64,000 nucleotides of DNA from Histidinibacterium aquaticum (GCF_008710275.1 NZ_VYQE01000006.1:62001-126000), one strand, 5' to 3'. Numbered from the stretch's first letter, positions 26,286-34,898 are shown. Notes: generated by a model from the letters alone, not told the origin. Made by a program: numbers and translations.

Positions 26286-27542
26286 ATGAAATACATGTTG
26301 ACCTACGACCTCATGGAGGCGGCGAGGAACACGAACCAGTGGCTCGGCGCCACCGCGCAGGCCATCGGCAGCTACCCCGCCGTCGCGATGAATCCGGCCA
26401 TGGGCCTGCTGCGCGCATGGGGCGAGGTGACGGAACGGTCCTTCGCCCGGATGATCGCCAAGCCCGACTGGGGCATCCCCTCCTTCGCGGGTCCCGACGG
26501 CCGGGATCACGTCGTCAGCGTCGAGACGCTCGTCTCCAAGCCTTTTGGCGACCTGCTGCACTTCTCCGTCGCCGGGCGCGAGCCCAAGGCGCGGCGCATC
26601 CTGCTCGTCGCGCCCATGTCGGGGCACTATGCCACGCTCCTGCGCAAGACCGTGGTCAGCCTGCTGCCCGACGCCGAGGTCTTCATCACCGACTGGAAGA
26701 ACGCCCGCGACATTCCCGTCAGCGCCGGCAAGTTCGACGTCGAGGACTATACGCTCCACGTGGTCGAGTTCATGCGCCACCTGGGCGACGACCTGCACGT
26801 CGTCGCCGTCTGCCAGCCCGCGCCGCTGGTGCTGGCCGCGACCGCCTATCTCGCCGAGGAAGAGCCCGAGGCGCAGCCGCGCTCGCTCACGCTCATCGGC
26901 GGTCCCATCGATCCCGACGCCAATGCCACCGACGTCACCGACTTCGGGCACTCCGTCACCATGGGCCAGCTCGAGGAGACGATGATCCAGCGGGTCGGCT
27001 TCAAGTACGCGGGCGTCGGCCGGATGGTCTACCCGGGCCTGCTGCAGCTCGCCTCGTTCATCTCCATGAACGCCTCGACCCACACCCAGGCCTTCACCAA
27101 CCAGATCTTCGCGGTGGCCAAGGGAGAGGGCAGCGACCACGACCGGCACAACGTCTTCTACGACGAGTACCTCGCCGTCATGGACATGCCGGCCGAGTTC
27201 TACCTCTCGACGGTCGAGCGCATCTTCAAGGGCCGCGAGATCATCCGGAACGTCTTCGAGGTCGCCGGCCGGCGGGTGAATTTCGACAAGATCACGACCG
27301 TCGCGGTGAAGACCGTCGAGGGCGAGGAAGATGACATCTCCGCCCCCGGCCAGTGCGCCGCCGCGCTCGATCTGCTCACCGGCCTGCCCGAGAGCAAGAA
27401 GGCCTGGCACGTCGAGCCCGGGGCCGGTCACTACGGCATCTTCGCCGGCCGCTCCTGGCGCAACAACATCCGGCCTTTGGTGCTCGACTTCATCGACGCC
27501 AATGCCGAGGCCCCCGCCAACCGCGCCGTCGCGGCGGAGTGA
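26286..27542 (+). CDS. phaZ: Intracellular poly(3-hydroxybutyrate) depolymerase
   Basis: This 418-residue enzyme hydrolyses native intracellular PHB granules. It has the layout of PhaZ1-type depolymerases: an N-terminal M-L-T-Y-D-L-M-E block, V-A-P-M-S-G-H-Y-A-T, and the catalytic Cys176 in V-V-A-V-C-Q-P-A-P (a Cys where lipases have Ser). A late G-H-Y-G-I-F-A-G-R-S-W-R carries the His. The start at 26286 gives the family N-terminus and has AGAGGTG upstream; 15 earlier in-frame codons are excluded. The divergent layout with phaC puts synthesis and breakdown genes on one control region. Confidence 0.94.
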   Translation: MKYMLTYDLMEAARNTNQWLGATAQAIGSYPAVAMNPAMGLLRAWGEVTERSFARMIAKPDWGIPSFAGPDGRDHVVSVETLVSKPFGDLLHFSVAGREPKARRILLVAPMSGHYATLLRKTVVSLLPDAEVFITDWKNARDIPVSAGKFDVEDYTLHVVEFMRHLGDDLHVVAVCQPAPLVLAATAYLAEEEPEAQPRSLTLIGGPIDPDANATDVTDFGHSVTMGQLEETMIQRVGFKYAGVGRMVYPGLLQLASFISMNASTHTQAFTNQIFAVAKGEGSDHDRHNVFYDEYLAVMDMPAEFYLSTVERIFKGREIIRNVFEVAGRRVNFDKITTVAVKTVEGEEDDISAPGQCAAALDLLTGLPESKKAWHVEPGAGHYGIFAGRSWRNNIRPLVLDFIDANAEAPANRAVAAE

Positions 27543-27644
27543 TCCGCCCGGCGCGGCCCGCGCCCCCTGTATAGCTCCTATGACTTGCGCTCGCCCTCTC
27601 GGCGGAGCGAGATGCGCGGGCGCTTTCCCCGCGAGACCCGCCCG

Positions 27645-28244
27645 ATGACCCCTGCCCTGCTCCTCGCCCTGACGGGCTTCGCCCTCTCCGGCTCGATCAC
27701 GCCGGGGCCGAACAACGTCATGTTGATGGCATCGGGCGCGAACTTCGGTCTGCGCCGGACGCTGCCCCATATCGGGGGGATCATCGTCGGCATGATGGTC
27801 CTCGTCGGCCTCTCCGGCCTGGGCCTCGGCGTGGTGCTGGAGCGCTTTCCGATCCTCGACCAGGTCCTCAAGGCGGCAGCGATCGCCTTCCTGGTCTGGC
27901 TCGCCTTCAAGATCGCCACCGCCGCCCCGCGGATCGAGGACCGGGAAACCGGCCGGCCGCTGACCTTCCTGCAGGCCGCCGCCTTCCAGTGGGTCAACCC
28001 CAAGGCCTGGGCCATGGCGCTCTCGGCGACGGCGGCCTACCTGCCCGACCGGACCCCCGCCTCGGTGGCGGTGGCGGTGCTGGTCTTCGGCGCGGTCTCC
28101 CTGCCCTCCACCGGTCTCTGGACGGCGCTCGGCACCCAGATGCGCCGCGTCCTCGACCGCCCTTCGCGCCTGCGCGCCTTCAACGTGGTGATGGCGGGGC
28201 TCCTCCTGCTGTCGCTCTGGCCGATCCTGCAGCACGGCAGCTGA
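27645..28244 (+). CDS. LysE/RhtB family exporter
   Basis: This 199-residue protein has about six membrane helices. The family N-terminus G-F-A-L-S-G-S-I-T-P-G-P-N-N-V-M-L-M-A-S-G (about residues 7-28) and F-Q-W-V-N-P-K-A-W-A-M-A (about 115-127) are diagnostic of LysE/RhtB amino-acid exporters. The start at 27645 places this signature at the N-terminus. It lies 102 bases after phaZ. The exported substrate is unknown. Confidence 0.9.
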   Translation: MTPALLLALTGFALSGSITPGPNNVMLMASGANFGLRRTLPHIGGIIVGMMVLVGLSGLGLGVVLERFPILDQVLKAAAIAFLVWLAFKIATAAPRIEDRETGRPLTFLQAAAFQWVNPKAWAMALSATAAYLPDRTPASVAVAVLVFGAVSLPSTGLWTALGTQMRRVLDRPSRLRAFNVVMAGLLLLSLWPILQHGS

Positions 28245-28349
28245 CCCTCTTCCGCGCTGGGGTCTCCTTGAACCCGCCCGGACGCACCACTAAGACTCCT
28301 GCAAGGCGTATTCCGATAAGACGTGACCACTCCAAAAGAGGCAGGCCCG

Positions 28350-28979
28350 ATGCACGACCCCCTTGAGACCTACATGAACCTCGTCCCGATGGTCGTCGAA
28401 CAGACGAGCCGCGGCGAACGGGCCTACGACATCTTCTCGCGCCTCCTGAAAGAGCGCATCATCTTCGTGAACGGCCCCGTCCACGACGGGATGGCCTCGC
28501 TCGTGGTGGCGCAGCTGCTCCACCTCGAGGCCGAGAACCCGAAGAAGGAAATCTCGATGTACATCAACAGCCCCGGCGGCGTGGTGACATCGGGCCTCTC
28601 GATCTACGACACCATGCAGTACGTGAAGCCGCCGGTTTCCACGCTGGTGATCGGCCAGGCGGCCTCCATGGGTTCGCTCCTGCTGACCGCCGGCGCCAAG
28701 GACCTGCGCTTCTCCCTGCCCAACAGCCGGATCATGGTCCACCAGCCCTCGGGCGGCTACCAGGGCCAGGCGACGGACATCATGATCCACGCCGAGGAGA
28801 CGCTGAAGCTCAAGCGGCGCCTCAACGAGATCTACGTCAAGCACACCGGTCAGACCCTCAAGAAGGTCGAACAGGCGCTCGAGCGGGACAACTTCATGTC
28901 CCCCGAAGAGGCCAAGGACTGGGGCCTGATCGACGAGATCGTCGAAAGCCGCATCAAGCCGGGCGACACCGAAGCGTGA
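28350..28979 (+). CDS. clpP: ATP-dependent Clp protease proteolytic subunit
   Basis: This 209-residue serine protease forms the double-ring chamber used by ClpX and ClpA. The triad S106 (Q-A-A-S-M-G-S), H131 (M-V-H-Q-P) and D180 has the same spacing as in E. coli Clp[10 protein letters not shown] and Q-G-Q-A-T-D-I are also present. The ATG at 28350 with AGAGGCAGG upstream is preferred over a GTG nine codons earlier. clpX follows, the usual arrangement. Confidence 0.97.
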   Translation: MHDPLETYMNLVPMVVEQTSRGERAYDIFSRLLKERIIFVNGPVHDGMASLVVAQLLHLEAENPKKEISMYINSPGGVVTSGLSIYDTMQYVKPPVSTLVIGQAASMGSLLLTAGAKDLRFSLPNSRIMVHQPSGGYQGQATDIMIHAEETLKLKRRLNEIYVKHTGQTLKKVEQALERDNFMSPEEAKDWGLIDEIVESRIKPGDTEA

Positions 28980-28985
28980 CCCGGC

Positions 28986-29002
28986 GGCGTCTTCACGACG
29001 CC
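28986..29002 (+). terminator. Hairpin between clpP and clpX
   Basis: GGCGTC (28986-28991) and GACGCC (28997-29002) form a 6-bp stem with a 5-base loop, followed by CAATTTCG. It lies 7 bases after the clpP stop and could partly separate clpP from clpX expression or stabilise the clpP 3' end. Confidence 0.4.
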
Positions 29003-29086
29003 CAATTTCGCGTTGTCCTCCCTGTCGCGCCGCCCTAGGGTGTCGAGACGGGGTCGACGACCGACAAACGCCAAGGGATACACGAG

Positions 29087-30349
29087 ATGGCGAACGCGTC
29101 AGGCAGCGACGGAAAGAACACCCTCTACTGCAGCTTCTGCGGCAAGAGCCAGCACGAGGTCCGCAAGCTCATCGCGGGCCCGACGGTGTTCATCTGCGAC
29201 GAATGCGTCGAGCTCTGCATGGACATCATCCGGGAAGAGACGAAATCTTCCGGGCTCAAGTCCTCCGACGGCGTGCCCACGCCCAAGGAGATTTCCGAGG
29301 TGCTGGACGACTACGTCATCGGCCAGATGCATGCCAAGCGCGTGCTCGCCGTGGCGGTCCACAACCACTACAAGCGCCTCAACCACGCCGGCAAGACGGA
29401 CATCGAGCTCGCGAAGTCGAACATCCTGCTGATCGGCCCCACCGGCTGCGGCAAGACGCTGCTCGCGCAGACGCTGGCCCGGATACTCGACGTGCCCTTC
29501 ACCATGGCCGACGCCACGACTCTGACCGAGGCGGGCTATGTCGGCGAGGACGTCGAGAACATCATCCTGAAGCTTCTTCAGGCCAGCGAGTACAACGTCG
29601 AGCGGGCGCAGCGCGGCATCGTCTACATCGACGAGGTCGACAAGATCACCCGCAAGTCGGACAACCCGTCCATCACCCGCGACGTTTCCGGCGAGGGTGT
29701 GCAGCAGGCCCTGCTCAAGATCATGGAGGGCACCGTCGCCTCCGTGCCGCCGCAGGGCGGGCGCAAGCATCCGCAGCAGGAGTTCCTGCAGGTCGACACG
29801 ACCAACATCCTCTTCATCTGCGGCGGCGCCTTCGCGGGCCTAGACAAGATCATCAGCCAGCGCGGCAAGGGCTCCGCAATGGGCTTCGGCGCCGACGTCC
29901 GTGACGTCGACGAGCGCGGCGTGGGCGAGGTCTTCTCGGACCTCGAGCCCGAGGACCTGCTGAAGTTCGGCCTGATCCCCGAGTTCGTCGGCCGTCTTCC
30001 CGTCATCGCCACGCTCGAGGACCTCGACGAGGACGCTCTGGTCACCATCCTGACCCAGCCGAAGAACGCCCTGGTCAAGCAGTACCAGCGCCTGTTCGAG
30101 CTCGAGGATACGACGCTGACCTTCACCGACGACGCGCTCAAGGCGATCGCCCAGCGGGCCATCGCGCGCAAGACCGGCGCACGCGGCCTCCGCTCGATCA
30201 TGGAAGACATCCTGCTCGACACGATGTTCGACCTGCCGGGCCTGGACGATGTGGACGAGGTGGTCGTCAACGAAGAGGCCGTCGGCCCCGATGCCTCGCC
30301 GCTCATGATCTACGCCGAGGACCGCAAGGAATCCGCCAGCGCAGGCTGA
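29087..30349 (+). CDS. clpX: ATP-dependent Clp protease ATP-binding subunit ClpX
   Basis: This 420-residue AAA+ unfoldase feeds proteins to ClpP. The N-terminal zinc domain has C15-x2-C18 and C37-x2-C40. The AAA+ domain has Walker A G-P-T-G-C-G-K-T, the pore loop in [11 protein letters not shown], Walker [11 protein letters not shown] and the sensor-type G-A-R-G-L-R block. I-P-E-F-V-G-R-L-P is also conserved. Length is normal. A strong terminator follows. Confidence 0.98.
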   Translation: MANASGSDGKNTLYCSFCGKSQHEVRKLIAGPTVFICDECVELCMDIIREETKSSGLKSSDGVPTPKEISEVLDDYVIGQMHAKRVLAVAVHNHYKRLNHAGKTDIELAKSNILLIGPTGCGKTLLAQTLARILDVPFTMADATTLTEAGYVGEDVENIILKLLQASEYNVERAQRGIVYIDEVDKITRKSDNPSITRDVSGEGVQQALLKIMEGTVASVPPQGGRKHPQQEFLQVDTTNILFICGGAFAGLDKIISQRGKGSAMGFGADVRDVDERGVGEVFSDLEPEDLLKFGLIPEFVGRLPVIATLEDLDEDALVTILTQPKNALVKQYQRLFELEDTTLTFTDDALKAIAQRAIARKTGARGLRSIMEDILLDTMFDLPGLDDVDEVVVNEEAVGPDASPLMIYAEDRKESASAG

Positions 30350-30379
30350 GCAGCCCTCGCGACATCGCAAATGAACCAG

Positions 30380-30407
30380 ACGCCCCGCGCCCGCCGCGGG
30401 GCGTTTC
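30380..30407 (+). terminator. Intrinsic terminator after clpX
   Basis: ACGCCCCGCG (30380-30389) and CGCGGGGCGT (30395-30404) form a perfect 10-bp stem with a 5-base loop. TTCTCGTT follows. It lies 30 bases after the clpX stop and ahead of the convergent gene end. Confidence 0.8.
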
Positions 30408-30417
30408 TCGTTCCGGG

Positions 30418-31773
30418 TCAGGCCAGGGCGCGTTCCGTGAGCCGGGCCTCGTCGAAGCCGCCCGCGTATTTGACCGCCTCTTCAAGCAGCCGCGGCACCT
30501 CCCAGAGCGAGGACTCCGCCGCCCAGCCGGTCATCTCGCGCTTGAGCTTGAGCAGGCCCATGGCCTGCGCGCCGTGCATCGGCCCGCCCTTGTGGCGCGG
30601 GAATTCGAGCCCGTAGACCGCGAGGACATCCACGTCGGCGGCCCGGTCGACGCGTCCGGTCTCAACGAGGCGCGCGCCTTCGGCCATGAGAACCGCCAGG
30701 ATCTTCCGCATGATCTGCGCCCCCTCCGGGCCTGCGCCGCCCTCGCCCCCGCCGAAGGCCGTGGCGGCGAAACCGTAGTCGACCATCGCCCGGTCGATCT
30801 GCGCCGTAGGCGTTCCCGCCTGGGTCAGCGTCGAAACCGCCTGCCCCATGACGTGGCGCAGGCGGCCCACGATCTCGGCCCCCTCGGGCTCGGCAATCGT
30901 GCGCCGGCCCTCGATGCTGGTAAGCAGGCGCGCCGAGATCCGACGTTCCGCCCGGAACATATGCGCGAGCGCCGCGGCGTGAGGATCGGCCCGGCTTTCC
31001 TCCCGCGCCGCCTGCTCGAAGGCGAGACCGGCGTCGAAGGGCAAGAGCTGCGCGGCCTCGATGCAGTCGACGATGAGGCCCGGGGCGCGCGTGGGCGGCG
31101 ACCCCAGTGCCGCCCGCGCCTCGGCCACGGCGTCGGAATAGGCGATGCCGTCGGACATGGCATCGCGCCGCGCGCGCACCGGCCGGGGCGGCTTGCCGCC
31201 CTCGATCAGCGAGCCCGCGAACGTATGGGTGCCCGTTGGCAGGTGCCCGACCACGACACCGTCGATCAGGCCCGCGCTCCGCGCTGCCTCCGCCGTCAGC
31301 GGCCGCCCCGACAGCAGCATGGAGATCGCCGCCTCGGCCCCCACGAGCCGCGGCAGGCGCTGCGTGACGCCCCCTCCGGCGACGAGGCCGAGGTGGACCT
31401 CGGGAAACCCGATGCGGGCATCGGGCTCTGCCAGACGGTAGTGCGCGGCCAGCGCGAGTGCCGCACCGCCGCCCAGGGCATGGCCGTGGATCGCCGCGAC
31501 GACCGGTTTCGGACAGTCCTCGATCCTGCGGCAGAGCTCGCCCAGCGTCGGGGCACCCGGCCCGTCGCCCCCCTCGCGGATGTCGGGTCCGGCCGAGAAC
31601 CCCTCGCCTTCGGCGACAATGATCGCGGCGTGGACGCGCTCGTCGGCGGTGAGCTGGCCGAACACCTCCCACAGCCGGCGACGCATCTCGGGCGTCAGCG
31701 GATTGGTCGGCGGCGCCGCAAGGGTGACGATCGCCACCCTCTCGCGGACGCGGTACTTCACGGTGTCATTCAT
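30418..31773 (-). CDS. Crotonase fused to 3-hydroxyacyl-CoA dehydrogenase C-terminal domain (no NAD-binding domain)
   Basis: This 451-residue protein starts with a crotonase domain (about residues 5-190): F-S-A-G-P-D-I, A-I-H-G-H-A-L-G-G-G (oxyanion region) and F-P-E-V-H-L-G-L-V-A-G-G-G-V-T-Q-R-L-P-R-L. E125 matches one catalytic Glu of enoyl-CoA hydratase. The second catalytic Glu aligns with Ser151 (A-A-I-S-M-L-L-S-G). From about residue 290 the sequence resembles the helical C-terminal half of FadB/FadJ (D-V-L-A-V-Y-G-L-E-F-P-R-H-K-G-G-P-M-H). The Rossmann NAD domain with its G-x-G-x-x-G motif is absent from the ~100 residues between. Normal hydratase and dehydrogenase activity is therefore doubtful. 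Confidence 0.82.
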   Translation of the reverse strand: MNDTVKYRVRERVAIVTLAAPPTNPLTPEMRRRLWEVFGQLTADERVHAAIIVAEGEGFSAGPDIREGGDGPGAPTLGELCRRIEDCPKPVVAAIHGHALGGGAALALAAHYRLAEPDARIGFPEVHLGLVAGGGVTQRLPRLVGAEAAISMLLSGRPLTAEAARSAGLIDGVVVGHLPTGTHTFAGSLIEGGKPPRPVRARRDAMSDGIAYSDAVAEARAALGSPPTRAPGLIVDCIEAAQLLPFDAGLAFEQAAREESRADPHAAALAHMFRAERRISARLLTSIEGRRTIAEPEGAEIVGRLRHVMGQAVSTLTQAGTPTAQIDRAMVDYGFAATAFGGGEGGAGPEGAQIMRKILAVLMAEGARLVETGRVDRAADVDVLAVYGLEFPRHKGGPMHGAQAMGLLKLKREMTGWAAESSLWEVPRLLEEAVKYAGGFDEARLTERALA

Positions 31774-31868
31774 CCCGGTCCTCCGAGCCCCCCGGCGGAG
31801 TTGCGCACATTAGGACCGGCCGGGAGGCGTCGCGCAAGGGCAGCATGTCCCTGCGGCAGGCAGTCAGG

Positions 31869-31895
31869 CCCGAAATTTCGGGGGACGAGGCCCCC
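31869..31895 (-). terminator. Hairpins after the SqrR-like gene
   Basis: GGGGG (31880-31884) and CCCCC (31891-31895) form a stem that on the minus strand is followed by GAAATTT, suiting a terminator for the gene ending at 31914. It overlaps a 14-bp perfect palindrome, CCCGAAATTTCGGG (31869-31882), so two alternative hairpins are possible. Confidence 0.6.
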
Positions 31896-31913
31896 AGGCC
31901 TCATTTCTGTGCC

Positions 31914-32237
31914 TCAGCCGACGGCGTCCTCGGCGCAGAAGACCTCGTAGAGACGCTCCAGCACCGGTGTGACCCTGGGGTCCGAGAGGCGATACCGGAT
32001 GACCCGCCCCTCGCGCTCGGTGGTGACGAGCCCCTCGCTGCGCAGCCGCGCCAGCTGGCCCGAGACGTAGGACTGGCTGGCGCCGAGCACATCCTCGAGC
32101 TCGCCCACGCTCCGCTCACGCGGCACGAGCGCGCAGAGGAGGCGCAGACGGGCCGGATTGGACAGGGCCCGCAGGAGCGTCGCCGCCTCGTCCGCGTTCC
32201 GCGCCATGACCTCGTCGGAAATGATGATGTCGTCCAT
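31914..32237 (-). CDS. ArsR-family repressor of the SqrR/BigR persulfide-sensing type
   Basis: This 107-residue winged-helix protein has the ArsR core A-T-L-L-R-A-L-S-N-P-A-R-L-R-L-L-C-A-L and the recognition helix S-Q-S-Y-V-S-G-Q-L-A-R-L-R-S-E-G-L. It has just two cysteines, C35 and C101, 66 residues apart. That equals the spacing of C41/C107 in R. capsulatus SqrR and C42/C108 in BigR, which form tetrasulfide or disulfide bonds and release DNA in response to sulfane sulfur. No classical metal site is visible. It is divergent from two YeeE/YedE genes and a DUF442 sulfurtransferase, matching known BigR-type operons. Confidence 0.88.
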   Translation of the reverse strand: MDDIIISDEVMARNADEAATLLRALSNPARLRLLCALVPRERSVGELEDVLGASQSYVSGQLARLRSEGLVTTEREGRVIRYRLSDPRVTPVLERLYEVFCAEDAVG

Positions 32238-32264
32238 AGGGGCCCGTTTCCTCGCAGCGCCGAT

Positions 32265-32284
32265 ACATTTTAATCTTGAAATGT
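32265..32284. promoter_or_regulatory. Candidate operator of the SqrR-like repressor
   Basis: ACATTT (32265-32270) and AAATGT (32279-32284) form a perfect 6-bp inverted repeat with an AT-rich 8-base centre. It lies in the 138-base region between the repressor and the divergent YeeE/YedE genes. AT-rich imperfect palindromes are known BigR/SqrR targets. Another short palindrome, AACATGTT, lies at 32312-32319. Confidence 0.6.
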
Positions 32285-32375
32285 TTCTGGGCTCGAATAT
32301 ATGCGCCATCGAACATGTTTTCCAGTCCGGCCCCCTGACGGCCGGGAAAACCCAGAAAAAAGGGCAGACCACGAC

Positions 32376-32813
32376 ATGACCGAGACGATCACCCCCTGGC
32401 TCTGGGGGTTTGCTGGCGGAGGGCTGATCGGCCTCGCCGCTGCGACCTACCTTTTGCTGAACGGCCGCATCATGGGCGCCTCCGGCATCGTCGGCGGGCT
32501 CGTCGACGGCTCGGCCCGCGGCGATGACGCGACCGAACGCTGGTTCTTCCTCGCGGGCCTTCTCGGCGTGCCGGCCGTGCTGGCGTTCCTCGCAGGCGGC
32601 GCGGACACCCACGCTACCTCGAACCTCGCCGTCCTCGCGGCGGGCGGCCTCCTCGTGGGGCTCGGGACGCGGATCGCCAATGGCTGCACCAGCGGCCACG
32701 GCGTCTGCGGCATCTCGCGACTCTCTCTCCGGGGCATCGTCGCCACGGTCTTCTACATCGGCGCGGGCGGGCTCACCGTGGTCCTCTTCCGCCACCTCCT
32801 GGGAGTGATCTGA
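32376..32813 (+). CDS. YeeE/YedE family sulfur-compound transporter half, first subunit
   Basis: This 145-residue membrane protein has about four helices. The conserved I-A-N-G-C-T-S-G-H-G-V-C-G-I-S-R-L-S motif (about residues 100-117), with its Cys pair, is the hallmark of the YeeE/YedE (TsuA/PmpA) family; related proteins take up thiosulfate. The start at 32376 has AAGGGCAG upstream and gives a hydrophobic N-terminal helix; a longer frame is rejected. It shares one base with the next gene, so both halves are co-translated. It is divergent from the persulfide-sensing repressor. Confidence 0.88.
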   Translation: MTETITPWLWGFAGGGLIGLAAATYLLLNGRIMGASGIVGGLVDGSARGDDATERWFFLAGLLGVPAVLAFLAGGADTHATSNLAVLAAGGLLVGLGTRIANGCTSGHGVCGISRLSLRGIVATVFYIGAGGLTVVLFRHLLGVI

Positions 32814-33244
32814 TGCGCAGGCTCGTTGCATTGCTCGCCGGCGGCATCTTCGGCGCCGGTCTCCTGATCTCGGGCATGACCGACACCCGCAAGGTGCAGG
32901 GCTGGCTCGACATCTTCGGCGACTGGGATCCCACGCTGGCCTTCGTCATGGGCGGCGCGATCCTTCCCATGGCGGTCGCCTGGCAACTGACCCGGGGCCG
33001 ACGGCCCGCCTTCGCGAAGGCCTTCCCGCCTCCGCCCGAGCCGCGCCTGGGCCGCCAGCTGGTGCTGGGCTCCACGCTCTTCGGCATGGGCTGGGGTCTG
33101 ACCGGTCTCTGCCCGGGCCCGGCCGTGGCCTCTCTAAGCTTCGGCGGGACCGAGGGACTCGTCTTCGCGGGCGCGCTGCTTCTGGGCATGCGTCTCGCTC
33201 CGTCGGCGCGGCGGCGGCTGGACGCCCTTCCGCTCCCGGCCTAA
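32813..33244 (+). CDS. YeeE/YedE family transporter half, second subunit (DUF6691/PmpB-type)
   Basis: This 143-residue membrane protein has about four helices and resembles the partner subunit of the preceding protein. I-S-G-M-T-D-T-R-K-V-Q-G-W-L-D-I near the N-terminus and G-L-C-P-G-P-A (about residues 108-114) are the conserved blocks; the Cys in G-L-C-P-G matches the sulfur-relay cysteine of the family. It overlaps the first subunit by one base (TGATG). Together the two halves correspond to one full-length TsuA-like transporter. Confidence 0.87.
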   Translation: MRRLVALLAGGIFGAGLLISGMTDTRKVQGWLDIFGDWDPTLAFVMGGAILPMAVAWQLTRGRRPAFAKAFPPPPEPRLGRQLVLGSTLFGMGWGLTGLCPGPAVASLSFGGTEGLVFAGALLLGMRLAPSARRRLDALPLPA

Positions 33245-33278
33245 CCTGCCGCGCAACACCGGGAAGAAGGACAGGGAC

Positions 33279-33704
33279 GTGAAGCCCATTACCGAGACAT
33301 ACGCGGTCAGCCCGCAGATCAGCCCCGACGACATCGCCGGGATCAAGGCTGCGGGCTACACCACAGTCATATGCAACCGGCCCGACGCCGAGGTGCCCCC
33401 CGGCCAGCAGGCCGCCGACCTGCGCGCGGCGGCCGAGGCGGCGGGTCTGACCTTCGTCGAGAACCCCTTCTCCCATGCCGCGTTCGGCATGGAACTGGTG
33501 GACCGCCAGATGGAGGCGCTCGAAGCCGCCGAGGGCCCTGTCTTCGCCTATTGCGCCTCCGGCAACCGCTGCACGGTGCTCTGGGCGCTGGGGCAGGTCC
33601 GCGAGGGGGCCGTCTCGCCCGACGAGGCCATCGGCACCGCGGCGCAGCAGGGATACGACCTCTCCGGCCTCAGGCCGCAGCTCGAGGCCGTCGCCCCGGC
33701 CTGA
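33279..33704 (+). CDS. DUF442 / TIGR01244-type rhodanese-like sulfurtransferase
   Basis: This 141-residue protein is related to the N-terminal part of Blh, the BigR-regulated hydrolase. The active loop Y-C-A-S-G-N-R (91-97) has C92 and R97, a C-x4-R loop of rhodanese length rather than the C-x5-R of tyrosine phosphatases. V-I-C-N-R-P-D and E-N-P-F are further DUF442 blocks. No metallo-beta-lactamase (persulfide dioxygenase) domain is attached or encoded nearby. It starts with GTG preceded by GAAGAAGGA and closes the sulfur module begun at 32376. Likely role: moving sulfane sulfur from imported or internal persulfides. Confidence 0.85.
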   Translation: MKPITETYAVSPQISPDDIAGIKAAGYTTVICNRPDAEVPPGQQAADLRAAAEAAGLTFVENPFSHAAFGMELVDRQMEALEAAEGPVFAYCASGNRCTVLWALGQVREGAVSPDEAIGTAAQQGYDLSGLRPQLEAVAPA

Positions 33705-33748
33705 TCGACAATCCTCCGGGGAGCGACCCACGGGCCGCTCCCCGGCAC

Positions 33749-34831
33749 TCACTCCGCCGCATCCCCGGCGTCCTCGTCGAACGAGAAATCCCCGACGCTC
33801 ATCTCTCCCGGCTCGAAGTCGCCCCCGGGGTCGGCGTCGCCGTCCAGCGACATCGCAGGCAACTCTTCCTCACCCGGTGGGTCACCCGGCGGCTCCCAAG
33901 CCGCCTCAACGTCCCCGGTCTCCATTGCACCCGGAAGGGAGAGCCCCGGCTCCGCGTCTTCCAGTTCCGGCGGCGGGGGAGTCTCCACCCGCACGGCCTT
34001 CAGCCCGCTCACACGGCCCAGCCGTCCGCGCGCCGCCAGGCGCCCGCCAGGCCCCTCCAGCCGGACCGAGGAGACCGTCACGCCCTCCAGCGGAAGCAGC
34101 GCCCCTTGTCGGAGCGCGGCGAGCCGCTCGTAGGAGATCGGCATCCGGTGCAGAACCGCCGTCAGAGCCGCCGGGGCGCCCAGCACCGCCTCTTCCATGC
34201 GGTCGGACCATCCGCCCTCGTCCTCCTCGTTGGGCTCACCGCGCTCCGGAGGAAGCGCGAGCGTCAGGTGCCCCTCGCGCTCCGCCACGCCGAGGTCCAC
34301 GGTCAGGCGCACTGTGCGGTAGCTCCCTTCGGCCAGCCGCAGACCGACGGCGCGCGGGCTCTCCATCCGCGCACCGGCGCGCAGGCCCTCCGTCCAGCCC
34401 GCCAGCGCGGTCGGTGCGGCTGCCACCAGCAGCTCGCCGAGGATCGCATCGATGACCGGCCGCGCCAGCGCCGCGTCCGCGACCGAAACGGGCCTTTCCG
34501 GAGCCGGGGAGGCCGAGAGCCGGCCCATCGTCTGCGCCTCCACCAGCGCCGCGCGCAACTCGCCGTCGATGGCGGCAATGCCGTCCAGCCCCGCCGGACC
34601 GTCAAGGCAGAGGATCAGCTCCGCCCCCGTCCGGTCGGCAACGAGGCTGTCGAGATCCAGCACCTCCTCGCTCACCGCGCCGACCGAGACCTCGACCCCC
34701 GCGACCGACTCCACGGCGCGGGCCACCGCCAGGCGCAGCGCGCGCGCCGGAGTGACGGCCCCGACGGGACCGCCCCCTTCCCCCGCACGCGCCATGCGGG
34801 CGAGCACCGTTCTGATGTCCTGATCGGTCAT
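33749..34831 (-). CDS. Orphan SpoA-domain (FliM/FliN-like) protein
   Basis: This is a 360-residue protein. Near residues 240-285, L-L-P-L-E-G-V-T-V-S-S-V-R-L-E-G-P-G-G-R-L-A-A-R-G-R-L-G-R-V-S-G-L-K-A-V-R-V matches the SpoA domain of flagellar switch proteins FliM/FliN and secretion C-ring proteins. The preceding 230 residues look like a divergent FliM-type middle domain. The last ~70 residues are Pro/Glu/Asp-rich and disordered. No flagellar or type III genes are nearby. From memory, such FliM-like proteins outside the flagellar cluster occur in Rhodobacterales. The start at 34831 (M-T-D-Q-D-I-R-T-V-L) lacks a strong ribosome site; a GTG six codons earlier is possible. Confidence 0.65.
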   Translation of the reverse strand: MTDQDIRTVLARMARAGEGGGPVGAVTPARALRLAVARAVESVAGVEVSVGAVSEEVLDLDSLVADRTGAELILCLDGPAGLDGIAAIDGELRAALVEAQTMGRLSASPAPERPVSVADAALARPVIDAILGELLVAAAPTALAGWTEGLRAGARMESPRAVGLRLAEGSYRTVRLTVDLGVAEREGHLTLALPPERGEPNEEDEGGWSDRMEEAVLGAPAALTAVLHRMPISYERLAALRQGALLPLEGVTVSSVRLEGPGGRLAARGRLGRVSGLKAVRVETPPPPELEDAEPGLSLPGAMETGDVEAAWEPPGDPPGEEELPAMSLDGDADPGGDFEPGEMSVGDFSFDEDAGDAAE

Positions 34832-34898
34832 GCCAGCCGTCGGTCCCACCGGTTGACCGGAGACTAGGCGCCCGGACTTACCAGAAGGTTTAGCCCGC

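Noticed and set aside
26184-28235. 683-codon minus-strand frame across phaZ and the LysE gene
   Set aside because: It is antisense to two well-supported genes and has no recognisable domain; long antisense frames are expected in high-GC DNA.
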